NCBI GenBank assembly: GCA_028684935.1
Contig: JAQUEX010000004.1
Location: 1-43,778, forward strand
Origin: Kiritimatiellia bacterium
GTDB lineage: Bacteria; Verrucomicrobiota; Kiritimatiellia; RFP12; UBA1067
Direction of reading: 5' to 3'
Length of the DNA stretch: 43,778 bases
A program made the translations under genes and the position numbers. The notes under the pieces are model-generated. The model saw only the letters and a list, made by a program, of their open reading frames with translations, was not told the DNA's origin and searched no databases. The first letter of the stretch is position 1, and each line of letters opens with the position of its first letter. This document shows positions 16,139-24,572 of the stretch, in pieces.

Positions 16139-16189
16139 ATCGATCTCCTTTTGGTACAACAAATATCATATCGATACGCTCTTCGTCAA
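16136..16189 (-). promoter_or_regulatory. Promoter and repeated operator of the VapBC-like pair
   Basis: On the minus strand there is TTGACG (16189-16184), a 16-nt spacer and GATATT (16167-16162). The 9-mer CATATCGAT occurs on the plus strand at 16136-16144 and 16167-16175, 31 bp apart (three helical turns). The second copy contains the palindrome TATCGATA. These are good candidates for antitoxin binding sites, one in the promoter spacer and one at the start codon. Confidence 0.45.
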
Positions 16190-16210
16190 TTTTGATCGGA
16201 ATATGCGCGG

Positions 16211-16491
16211 TAATCGGTTGGTGGCAGGGATGCGCGACGTTCATGCGTTTCTGGTGAAAAGGGGGGCAGGCGAGTCGGGAGCGCGGGCGTCCTCGCCCGC
16301 AGACCGTGGTGCGGGCGTCCTCGCCTGCAACAACGTTTGTGCAAAAGACTGAGCGCCCCATGGCTTGGGTGCCGAGCCGCGCATCTGAATCGCGCGCGAC
16401 CTTTCTCTGTGCGGGCGGGGACGCCCGCGCTCCGACTACGCTTCGCTCAAAACACGCACTGAACTCGCATTCCCCGGCCACCAACCGATTA
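16211..16491. mobile_element. Second element with the same 14-bp terminal inverted repeats
   Basis: It is bounded by TAATCGGTTGGTGG (16211-16224) and CCACCAACCGATTA (16478-16491), identical to the ends of 14675-14854. The 281-bp interior is unrelated to the other element. It holds GAGTCGGGAGCGCGGGCGTC at 16272, a near copy of CGGGCGTCCTCGCC at 16314 and an inverted copy near 16411-16437. The same motif with GTGCAAAAG recurs at 24509-24562. Non-coding; nothing else is seen between the antitoxin and the gene remnant at 16493. Confidence 0.7.
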
Positions 16492-16492
16492 C

Positions 16493-16585
16493 GACCTGGC
16501 CGTCGCCGCGTACGATGCCAAGGAAATCCGCGAAAAGACCGCCTCGCCGCTCTGGGTGTTCGGTGGCCTGCGCAACCGCAAGTGA
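16493..16585 (+). pseudogene. 3' remnant of a second UPF0316 gene
   Basis: Thirty codons ending in TGA encode DLAVAAYDAKEIREKTASPL followed by WVFGGLRNRK. The intact gene ends AREKTPSPLWVLGGLRNRK. DNA similarity continues past the stop into AAGTGAGGCGGCGGG. The first third of the remnant differs from the intact gene, so this is the tail of a diverged paralogue rather than a fresh duplication. It begins two bases after the terminal-repeat element, which suggests the element marks the break point. Confidence 0.7.
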
Positions 16586-16594
16586 GGCGGCGGG

Positions 16595-18085
16595 TCACGG
16601 CACCGGATCGCCGCGCCGGATGGTGATGCGCTCCTCCCAGACGGCCTGGTCGGCGGAGGCGTCGTAGGTCAGGATGCGGTGGGCGCTGCCGGGCGCATGG
16701 GGCGCGTCGCGCGCGGGCAGCCAACGCCGGTGCTCGGCAAGCTGCGCGGCATACGCGGGATCCCCGCTCAGGTTGGTCCACTCGTTCGGATCGGCGCGCA
16801 GGTCGTAAAACTCTTCGCTGCTGTCCGCGTAACGGATGTAGCGGTAGCGCTCGCTGCGCACCGCGTGGTTGCCCGGATTGTGCGAGGTGACGGCCGGCCG
16901 CGCGCGCGGCGCGTCGGCGTCGGCCAACTGCGCGCGCAGGCTGACGCCCTCAAGGTCGGCGCGCGGCGGCAGCCCGCACAGGTCGGCCAGCGTCGGATAG
17001 AGATCCAGCAGCTCGGCCGGGCGTGTGCAGCGCGCGCCGCGGACGACGCCCGGTCCGGCGAAGATCAAGGGCACGCGCGTGGCGCGTTCCCAGAGGGTGT
17101 TTTTGCCGGTGATGGCTTTCTCGCCGAGGTGATAGCCGTGGTCGCCCCACACGACGACCACCGTGTTCTCGGCAAGCCCTGCGGCGTCGAGCGCCTCCAG
17201 CAGCCGGCCGATCTGCGCGTCCACGAAACTGGTGCACGCCAGATAGGAACGCACCAGATTGCGGAGTTGGCCGTTCTCGCGCATCCAGGCCAGGCGCGGT
17301 TCGGGCAGATCCCAGTGCAGGTACCACGCGGCGCGCGGCACATCGGCGCGGTCGTTGTCGCGCAGCGGCGGCAGCACGCTGTCGTCGTCGGGATAGAGAT
17401 CGAACCACTTCTGCGTCGCGTAGCACGGCACGTGCGGCAGGAAGTAGCCGACCGCAAGAAAGAAGGGCTGGCCGCGCGGCATCGCCCGCAGCCGCTCGGC
17501 GGCCCATGTGGTGATCTGCCAGTCGCCCTTTTCTTCGTCACGGTGCGGGAAGCACCCCCAGTCCATCAGCGGATGGTTGCCCATGGGGGTCGGCGGGATC
17601 AGCTTCTGCGGCGGTTTGACGCCGATGCCGCCGGCGGGCCCCCAGACATCGAACTCCGCGGCGCGCTTGGCGGGTCCGCCGGGATTGCCGTGGAAGATCT
17701 TGCCGGTAGTGTAGGTGGTGTAGCCGTGGGCTTTGAAGTGCTGCGGCAGCGTCACGCGGTCGCGCAGCGCGTCGACGTTGCGGAACCACGGGGCCAGACC
17801 GTAGACGCCGGTCGTGGTGGCGCGCAGCCCCAGCAGCAGGCTGGTGCGCGAGGGATTGCAGAGCGGTGCCTGCACGTGCGCGTTGAGGAAGGTCGTGCCG
17901 CGCTGCGCCAGACGGTCCAGGTGCGGGGTCTTGACCAGCGGGTGGCCGCCGAGCGGGCCGACCCAATCGTTCTGGTCATCGATGGCGATGAACAGTACGT
18001 TGGGCCGCGCCGCGCCTGCGGCAGACGCGCACAGCGCCGCGCCCAGCAACGCGGCCAGACAGGCGGATTGTATCGGGACATTCAT
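16595..18085 (-). CDS. Secreted Cys-type sulfatase (iduronate-2-sulfatase-like)
   Basis: 496 aa with signal peptide MNVPIQSACLAALLGAALCA and mature start near AARPNVLFIAIDDQN. Metal-binding D36 and D37 sit in AIDDQND. The maturation motif is CNPSR, with C76 as the formylglycine precursor (C-x-P-x-R), in PLCNPSRTSLLLGLRATTTG. The later metal site WGDHGYHLGEK is near residue 313. Length and layout match family S1 sulfatases related to iduronate-2-sulfatase, which hydrolyse sulfate esters on glycans in the periplasm. Activity would need a formylglycine-generating enzyme, not present in the window. It starts 13 nt after the giant LamG protein, so the two are co-transcribed. Confidence 0.93.
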   Translation of the reverse strand: MNVPIQSACLAALLGAALCASAAGAARPNVLFIAIDDQNDWVGPLGGHPLVKTPHLDRLAQRGTTFLNAHVQAPLCNPSRTSLLLGLRATTTGVYGLAPWFRNVDALRDRVTLPQHFKAHGYTTYTTGKIFHGNPGGPAKRAAEFDVWGPAGGIGVKPPQKLIPPTPMGNHPLMDWGCFPHRDEEKGDWQITTWAAERLRAMPRGQPFFLAVGYFLPHVPCYATQKWFDLYPDDDSVLPPLRDNDRADVPRAAWYLHWDLPEPRLAWMRENGQLRNLVRSYLACTSFVDAQIGRLLEALDAAGLAENTVVVVWGDHGYHLGEKAITGKNTLWERATRVPLIFAGPGVVRGARCTRPAELLDLYPTLADLCGLPPRADLEGVSLRAQLADADAPRARPAVTSHNPGNHAVRSERYRYIRYADSSEEFYDLRADPNEWTNLSGDPAYAAQLAEHRRWLPARDAPHAPGSAHRILTYDASADQAVWEERITIRRGDPVP

Positions 18086-18098
18086 GGTTGTTGCTCGA

Positions 18099-21000
18099 TC
18101 ATCTCAGGTAGAGCAGGGAGCCAGACGGGTAGATCACGGCGTTCAGCAGAGCGTCGCCCGGCACCCAGCCGGGATTGACGCTGTGGCCGAACGGCGCGCC
18201 GCTGCCGCGCCACTGCGTGTCGAAGGCCTCGCCGCCGCTGAGGGTGTCGTAACGGATCAGCGGAACGCTCTGCGTGCCGCTGGTCCAGTTGGACACGCGG
18301 TCCATGACCACGCGCCCGCCGCCGAGCACGGTGAGGCCGCCCGCCACGGTGATCTGGTCCAAAGTGGGCTGCGCGCCGTCATAATCCACGACCAGCGCGG
18401 CGCCGTCCGCCAGGATCAGGCCCTGATCAAAGACGCGCGGGCCGGTCAACTGGAAGACGGTCGGCGGCACCTCGGCGTTCGCCACGTAGCCGGAGCCGGT
18501 GACCGTGACCGCGCCGGTGTCCACGCCGTTCAGGATCAGCTCGGCGTCGGGGGCGAGATCGACCGCCGCGCCCGTGTGCGGCATGGCCGCGAAGCTTGTG
18601 CCGGGCGTGCCGCGTCCGAACCACTTCCACGCGAGGTAGGCCTCGACCTCCGCGCGCTCCGCATCGGTGAGCACGCGCGTGTAGATCAGCACTTCGGCCA
18701 GCCGCTGACCGCCGCAGCGGGTGCCATCGGGATGGTTGCGGCCCGGCCGGTCACACGCGAAGGCACCGGCGGCGACATCGGCCGTGGCGGTCAGGCTCAC
18801 GATCTGATAGCCGGTGCCGTTCAGGCCGGCGCGGAGACCGTTGACCGGCGCGCCGTCGATGCGGCTGACGCCGCCGGTGACGGCGGGCCAGTTCGCGCCC
18901 CACAGCACGGCCGGCGTGTTGGCGAGGTAGTTGGTGCCGCGCAGGAAGTGGTTGACGTCTCCGCTGCCGGACATCAGGTGGCCGCCGCCCTTCTGGCTGC
19001 CGATGACCCAGAAGACGGTGCGGATGCCGCTCGCCTGCGCGTTCCAGAGCAGCCACTGCGTGCCGCCGTAGGAGCCGAAATCCAGCACGGGCCTGCCGTT
19101 CAGGGCTCCTTGCAGCAGGGTCGGCGGCGTGATGGCGATTCCGCCGGGGATGCGGTTTTCGACGGAGACGGCTGTGTTGGTGTAGCGCTGGTCCGGGTCT
19201 GCGTACGCATAGGCGTAGGGGTAGCCGGCGCCGCGCGCGTCAGACCATTGGATCACTTCGCTGGCGCTGCCGGGCTTGAGCGTGAGCGACTCGGCGCGCG
19301 AGGCATCGGCCCAGAAGGCGAGCGCGTCGGTCACCGGCAGCTCGGCGTGCAGCTCGCCGGCCGGCGACAGGGTGAGCGTGCCCGCCGTGACCTGATACGC
19401 GGCCGGCGCCGGGCCGCCGGAGGCGAGCGCGAGCTTGCCGCCGCCGGTCACGGAGACGGATGACGCTCCTTGGATTTCGCCCAGCACGGCGAGCCGGCCG
19501 GCCGCCACGTGCAGGTCGCCGCCCAGCGACTGCACGCGCCCCAGCACCGGCAGTGTCGGCGCGGCGTAACCGGTCGAGCCGCGTCCGAACCACTTGGCAT
19601 TCAGGTAGGCCTCGGTCTGCTGCCGCTCCGCGTCGGTCAGCACGCGGTCGTAGAAGAGGATTTCGCCGAAGCACAGGCCGCCCCTTGGACTGCCGCGATC
19701 ACCGGCGATGTAGACCGGCGTCGTATAGGCCGCACGCGGTTTCACGATGAAACTGAAGAGTCCGTAGCCGCCGGTAAACCCGTGCCGCACGCCGCAGACA
19801 TTCTGCCCGTCCAGATAGGTCCATCCCTGCCGTACCTCGAGGTCAGACGAAGAGGCATGCCAGATCGGCGTGTATGGGTTACGCGTCCCCAAAGAGTTGG
19901 ACCATTCACGATAAAACGGGTACGTCGTGGCGGCCCCGAGAAAACAGCCCCCGCCCTCCTGGCTGCCGTGGACGGCGACAACCGAAAGAATCTTGGCGCG
20001 CGTGCCGTCGAACGTCAGCGACTTCCCGCCGCCCACAACGCAGGGACCCAGGTCGATGACCGGATACCCGTTGAGCTCGTTCGGCAACAAAACCGGGTTC
20101 CCTCCGATGAAGCCGATCGGCAGGTTGTTGGCGGAGAAGTCCCTGATGTTGGTGATGGCCGTCCCGTTGAGCGCCACGCCGCCCGGGCGCGACGCGTCGA
20201 GCCAGAGCGAGGGGCCGGCCGCAGGCTGCGCGGGGGGCTCCAGGCGGCTGACATCGAGCCGGTCGAGACGGGTCTCCAAAATGCCGGAGAACCCGGCGCC
20301 GTCAAGCACGCGCAGAGTGGCCGCGCCTTCGCGGCGCACTGTGCCCGCGCCCTCCAGCGCGGCGAGCACGACGCCGTGGGTGTCTGCGCCGGTGTCCAGA
20401 ACCGTGCCGTCCGCGAGCGCGACGCGCCGCAGGTCGCCGAACCATTTGGCCGCGAGCAGCGCCTCCATGTTCATGCGCTCCTTCTCGGTCAGCACGTCGC
20501 TGAAGAGCACCACCTCGCCGAGACGCTGGCCGCCGCATTGCGTGGTGGATGTGCGGTCGCGGCTGAACTGGTTGGCAGCGGCATTGGCGCTGGTGACGAG
20601 CTGCACCAACTGGTAGTCGCCGTTCAGCACGTCCTGCTGTTTATAAGAACTCAACTTGAGGCCGTCGACGAAGATCCGTCCGTTCTTGACGCCGTCGGCG
20701 GCGGAGTCGGCAAAAAGACCGGGCACTGTGCTGTCGCCCCACGTGCCGATCTCGCGGTGGAAGTTGTAGAGTGCGGTGTGGCCGAGCAGGAAGCCGCCGC
20801 CGTTCTGGCTGCCGAGCAGCCAGAAGGCCGTGCGGATGTTGGCGATCTCCGCATTCCACGAGAGGTAGCGCTCGGTGCCGAGACTGTTCCTCGCGTAAGG
20901 CGCCGGGGCGCTGCCGCCGCTGCCGTAGTAGTTGAAGTCGACCACCGGCCGTCCGCCGAGCGCGTTGAGCAGCAGGTTCGGCGCGTTATTGACCGGGTTG

Positions 21001-24000
21001 TTGGTGGCGGCTGCCCAGCGGCCGTTGAAGCGGACATCGGCCCAGTTGGTGACGTAGCCGTACGAGTCGGTCATGACCGACCCGTTGTCGGCACTGGCGT
21101 CCACATGGAAGACCGGATTCAGCGCGTAGGCTCGGTCGGTCCGCGCGAAGGCCAGGCGTCCGGCCTGAATGTCGAGCCCGCCGGTCAGCAGCGCGCTGTT
21201 GCTGACTTTGAGATCGCCGGCGCCCAGCTTGGTCAGGCGGCCGGCGCCGCAGGCGACATCGACCGAAAGCGTGTCGCCCTCCGCGAGGGTGAGCTGTGCC
21301 GCGCCGAGCAGCTCCAGACGGCGGATGTCCGCGATCCACTTGGCGGCGAGGTAGCTCTCGATGGCGGCACGTTCGGCTTCGGTCACGACATTGGTGCAGA
21401 TGAGCACCTCGCCGAGACGCTGTCCGCCGGTGTAATCCGGCCAGGTTGTGCGGTAGCGCGCGAACTGGTCGGCGGCTCCGCGTTGCAGGTCGGGATTGAC
21501 CGATGCGTCGGTGTCGTCGACAAAGGCCAGCACCTGATAACCGCCGTTAAACGGCACGCGCGTGTCGAAGGCGAACCGCTCGCCGTCCACATAACTGCGC
21601 CCGAAACGGGTATAAAACTTCTCCTGATTCCAGAGCGGCGTACGATAAGTTTTCAATGTGTCGGGGGCACGGATGAAGTCGTTCATGGTCGAGCAACCGA
21701 GCAGGTACCCGCCGCCCTCGTGCGTGCCGATCGTCATGAAGAAAGTGCGTACCGGATCAACCTGCTTGCTCCAGCGCAGATAGAGGCCGCTGCGCTCCGG
21801 TCCGAAGGCCACGATCGGCAGGCCGTTGGCCGAAGCCGGCAGAACCTGAGGCGCCGTGGCCTCGTTCTCGCTGTAGGCGTACATCCACGGATCTTCGAAC
21901 GCGCCTTTGCGCACGTCCCACCACTGCGTGACGCCTCCGGCGGCATTGGTCGAGAGTGTGCCGGGACGGGAGGCGTCGACCCAGAACGCCGGCACAACCG
22001 AGGCCGGGATCGTCGCGGGGCTCGTGCGGACCGGCAGCAGCGCGCCGCCCTCGACGGTCAGCGAGCGCAGCGTGGTCGGCACCGGGAAGGTGAAAGCGCC
22101 GGTGCCGCCTTTACGGAAGGCCCCGTGGCCGCTGAAGGCGGTCACGGTCAAGGCCGCCGCACCCGTGTCGGCGGCGGCGCTCTGCAGGTCGGCGAGGGAG
22201 ACCTGGTCCAGCGTGGTCGGGCTGCCGGTCGCGACGAGGCGGCCGTTGCCGGTGAAGGCGGTTACGGTCAGCGGCGCCTGGCCGTTGCTGAAGGTCACGG
22301 TGCCGCCGAGCGCGAGCGTGTCGATCGTGAAGGCGCCGGCCGGGACATTCAGCGTGCCGGTGCCGCTGACGCGTTCCACGCGGTTGGAGAGGCCGAGGGT
22401 GACCACCTGCGCGCCGGACAGGGTGATGACCGGTGCATAGTAGGGCCGGTTCAGGGTCAGGGTGCCGGGGCCGGTGATGTCGGTCAGGATCCAGGGTTCG
22501 GTCCCCGCGTCGTTGACGGTGAGGTCTGCGGTCATGGAAAGGCTGGTGACGGTGAGCGCATTGGTCACGGTCAGCGTGCCGCGTCCGTAGAGACGGCCGA
22601 GCGTCAGGTTCGCGCCGGGAACGGTGAGCTGGGCATTGCCGACCACGGTCAGTCCGGCCCATGCCTTGTCGCCGGCCGGACCGAGGACCTCGACCGGTCC
22701 GCAGTTGTTGAGGTAGAGTGTGCCGCTGAAGCCCGACACGTCGCCGAGGGTGACGGATGAGGCGGCGTCAAACCGCACCACGCCGTTGCCGGTCAGGGCG
22801 GTGATTTCAATCGTGTCCGTGGTTTGAAGAATGACGGTGCCGACATTGCTGTCGAGCGTGCCGACGGCGATCGGATTCGCTCCGGCCTGCACGGTCAGTG
22901 TCACGTTGGTCATCTGGAGCGTCTCGACCGTCAACGCGCCGCATCCGGAGCTGTTGAAGGTGCCCTGCCCGGAGAGCCAGCCGACCGCGAGTGCGGTGCC
23001 GTCGTTGGTGACGGCGATGGCGTCGCCGACGCGCACGTTGCTGAACCCGATGCCGCCGTCCAAGGTCAGCGCGCCCTGGCCGTACACGGTGTCGATCGAC
23101 GCCCCGATCAGCGGAGCGGCCAGTGTGAGGGCCTCGCGGCAAAGGCCGACATGCTCCAGCAGGATCGGCGCGCCGGCGGTCAGCGTGCCGGCACCGCGTA
23201 GCAGCCCGACCGCATACGCGCCTTCGCCCGCGAGGTCCAGCGCGCCGGCGAGCTTGACGGTGTCGGCCTCGACCGGGCCCTCTGCCAGCACCTGACCCGT
23301 GCCGGTCAGGACGTTCACGCGCAGGGTGCCGCTGTCGGCCCGTCCCACGCTGCCGGTGCCCGCGATCTCAAGGATGCGCAGGTCGGGGCCGCGGAACCAT
23401 TTGTCGGTCAGGTAGCTCTCGACCGCATCGCGTTCGGACGGGGTCAGGATATCCTCAAAGACCGCGACTTCGGCGAGGCTTTGTCCGCCGCTCTGCCCGT
23501 TGAAAGACCGGTCGTTGGCGAACCGGCCGGCGGTCAGGCCGTCCGTGGCGGTATTGGTGGCGATCAGCGACACCAGGTGGAAGGCGCCGGACAGGCCGGT
23601 CGTGCGCCCGTTGCGGACTTGACGGTCGATCTGCGTCTCGCCGCGCCACATCATGTCGGGCAGGTGTCCGGTAAAGATCGTGGCTTCCGGAAACATGTAG
23701 CCGAGTGGCAAGGGCGTGCCGATGCTGCCGCGGTGCAGGTGATAGGTGTCGGTTGCGCCGAGCAGGAAGCCGCCGCCGAACCGGCTGCCCAGCACCCAGA
23801 AGACCGACTTCACGCTGTTGGTGAACTCGCGCGACCAATGCATGCCGCGGGCCTGACCGGTGTAGAAGGGCATGGTGCCGAAATCGACGACCGGCAGGCC
23901 GTTCAGCGCGTCGGCGGTCCAGAGCGGCGCGGTGCCGGGCGGTGCGGCGAAGGGATAGCCGGCCCCGCGCAGATCGCGCCACTCTGTGACGGCCCCCGCG

Positions 24001-24344
24001 CCGTCTGCAGTGATGCTGGCTGCGGTGGAGGCATCAACATGAAACGCGGCCCGCGCGAGGATCGTGTCGGGGCGCGCGGCCGGCGCGGCGCCGGAGACGC
24101 CGGCGTGCAGCGCGCCCTCGCGCAACCGCACGATCCCGTTAAAGAGGCCCGGGTCCTGCAGGATCAGCAGGCCGCTGCCGGCCTTGTCGACCACGCCGGT
24201 TCCGGTTTGCGCGACCACGGTGTTCGTCTCGCCGGCGGGCACTGTGACCGGCAGCGTGTCGTTCATGAACGGACCTTGCGCACGCAGCGACGGCGTGATG
24301 AACGCAAAAAGGCACACCCAGCGGCAGAGCGTTTTCATTCGCAT
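18099..24344 (-). CDS. Giant surface protein with five LamG-like modules
   Basis: 2081 aa. The start ATG (24342-24344) has AGAAAGGA 6 nt upstream. Signal peptide MRMKTLCRWVCLFAFITPSLRA. Five ~220-residue modules share (F/L)W(V/A/L)DAS or FHVDAS, then a W-x-D-x-R line, then LNG-(R/L)-P-V-(V/L)-DF, then a FW(V/L)(L/I)GSxxGGGxL(L/M) strand. Each closes with GQ(R/S)L(G/A)E(V/I)xxFxxxLTxxER...(E/A)xYLxxKWF. This fits repeated concanavalin/LamG-type jelly rolls. Between modules 1 and 2 lies a stretch of short autotransporter-type beta repeats (LTVxxG..TLxLG). No beta-barrel is seen, and the protein ends YPSGSLLYLR. Probable role: multivalent binding of a glycan later desulfated by the adjacent sulfatase (inference). 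Confidence 0.87.
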   Translation of the reverse strand: MRMKTLCRWVCLFAFITPSLRAQGPFMNDTLPVTVPAGETNTVVAQTGTGVVDKAGSGLLILQDPGLFNGIVRLREGALHAGVSGAAPAARPDTILARAAFHVDASTAASITADGAGAVTEWRDLRGAGYPFAAPPGTAPLWTADALNGLPVVDFGTMPFYTGQARGMHWSREFTNSVKSVFWVLGSRFGGGFLLGATDTYHLHRGSIGTPLPLGYMFPEATIFTGHLPDMMWRGETQIDRQVRNGRTTGLSGAFHLVSLIATNTATDGLTAGRFANDRSFNGQSGGQSLAEVAVFEDILTPSERDAVESYLTDKWFRGPDLRILEIAGTGSVGRADSGTLRVNVLTGTGQVLAEGPVEADTVKLAGALDLAGEGAYAVGLLRGAGTLTAGAPILLEHVGLCREALTLAAPLIGASIDTVYGQGALTLDGGIGFSNVRVGDAIAVTNDGTALAVGWLSGQGTFNSSGCGALTVETLQMTNVTLTVQAGANPIAVGTLDSNVGTVILQTTDTIEITALTGNGVVRFDAASSVTLGDVSGFSGTLYLNNCGPVEVLGPAGDKAWAGLTVVGNAQLTVPGANLTLGRLYGRGTLTVTNALTVTSLSMTADLTVNDAGTEPWILTDITGPGTLTLNRPYYAPVITLSGAQVVTLGLSNRVERVSGTGTLNVPAGAFTIDTLALGGTVTFSNGQAPLTVTAFTGNGRLVATGSPTTLDQVSLADLQSAAADTGAAALTVTAFSGHGAFRKGGTGAFTFPVPTTLRSLTVEGGALLPVRTSPATIPASVVPAFWVDASRPGTLSTNAAGGVTQWWDVRKGAFEDPWMYAYSENEATAPQVLPASANGLPIVAFGPERSGLYLRWSKQVDPVRTFFMTIGTHEGGGYLLGCSTMNDFIRAPDTLKTYRTPLWNQEKFYTRFGRSYVDGERFAFDTRVPFNGGYQVLAFVDDTDASVNPDLQRGAADQFARYRTTWPDYTGGQRLGEVLICTNVVTEAERAAIESYLAAKWIADIRRLELLGAAQLTLAEGDTLSVDVACGAGRLTKLGAGDLKVSNSALLTGGLDIQAGRLAFARTDRAYALNPVFHVDASADNGSVMTDSYGYVTNWADVRFNGRWAAATNNPVNNAPNLLLNALGGRPVVDFNYYGSGGSAPAPYARNSLGTERYLSWNAEIANIRTAFWLLGSQNGGGFLLGHTALYNFHREIGTWGDSTVPGLFADSAADGVKNGRIFVDGLKLSSYKQQDVLNGDYQLVQLVTSANAAANQFSRDRTSTTQCGGQRLGEVVLFSDVLTEKERMNMEALLAAKWFGDLRRVALADGTVLDTGADTHGVVLAALEGAGTVRREGAATLRVLDGAGFSGILETRLDRLDVSRLEPPAQPAAGPSLWLDASRPGGVALNGTAITNIRDFSANNLPIGFIGGNPVLLPNELNGYPVIDLGPCVVGGGKSLTFDGTRAKILSVVAVHGSQEGGGCFLGAATTYPFYREWSNSLGTRNPYTPIWHASSSDLEVRQGWTYLDGQNVCGVRHGFTGGYGLFSFIVKPRAAYTTPVYIAGDRGSPRGGLCFGEILFYDRVLTDAERQQTEAYLNAKWFGRGSTGYAAPTLPVLGRVQSLGGDLHVAAGRLAVLGEIQGASSVSVTGGGKLALASGGPAPAAYQVTAGTLTLSPAGELHAELPVTDALAFWADASRAESLTLKPGSASEVIQWSDARGAGYPYAYAYADPDQRYTNTAVSVENRIPGGIAITPPTLLQGALNGRPVLDFGSYGGTQWLLWNAQASGIRTVFWVIGSQKGGGHLMSGSGDVNHFLRGTNYLANTPAVLWGANWPAVTGGVSRIDGAPVNGLRAGLNGTGYQIVSLTATADVAAGAFACDRPGRNHPDGTRCGGQRLAEVLIYTRVLTDAERAEVEAYLAWKWFGRGTPGTSFAAMPHTGAAVDLAPDAELILNGVDTGAVTVTGSGYVANAEVPPTVFQLTGPRVFDQGLILADGAALVVDYDGAQPTLDQITVAGGLTVLGGGRVVMDRVSNWTSGTQSVPLIRYDTLSGGEAFDTQWRGSGAPFGHSVNPGWVPGDALLNAVIYPSGSLLYLR

Positions 24345-24415
24345 TAATCCTTTCTCAATTCCTACACTACTTTTATAATGATGCCGTTTTTCAATCTGAT
24401 CAGCAAGGTCAAATC

Positions 24416-24448
24416 ACGTGCAAAGTCACCGGCGCGACGTGCAAAGTC
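24416..24448 (+). promoter_or_regulatory. Tandem 12-bp direct repeats upstream of the protease
   Basis: ACGTGCAAAGTC occurs at 24416-24427 and 24437-24448, exactly 21 bp apart (two helical turns), both followed by (A/G)CC. A perfect TATAAT lies at 24374-24379 on the plus strand, though with a poor -35. The pair could be an operator for the protease gene, or part of the dispersed repeat next to it. Nothing else is recognised in 24345-24508. Confidence 0.3.
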
Positions 24449-24508
24449 GCCCTGCAAATCGTGCCGGTGTCGGTTGGCGACCGGAGAGAGCATGTTTTTA
24501 TCGCAACA

Positions 24509-24562
24509 GAGTCGGGAGCGCGGGCGTCCTCGCCCGCAACACCGTTTCGTGCAAAAGGCTGG
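24509..24562 (+). repeat. Dispersed repeat shared with 16272-16352
   Basis: GAGTCGGGAGCGCGGGCGTC followed by a CGCCCGC hairpin arm, an AACACCGTTT segment and GTGCAAAAGGCTG. It matches the interior of the 16211-16491 element (16272-16301 joined to 16321-16352), so one interior unit of that element also exists alone, without the 14-bp termini. Confidence 0.75.
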
Positions 24563-24572
24563 ACGATCATTT

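Noticed and set aside
19470-22760. 1096-codon open frame antisense to the giant LamG protein
   Set aside because: Produced by codon bias of the repeat-rich minus-strand gene; no motif or start signal, and the minus frame is clearly coding.
24378-24572. 65-residue N-terminal extension of the serine protease
   Set aside because: It runs through dispersed repeat DNA; the internal ATG gives the export signal.
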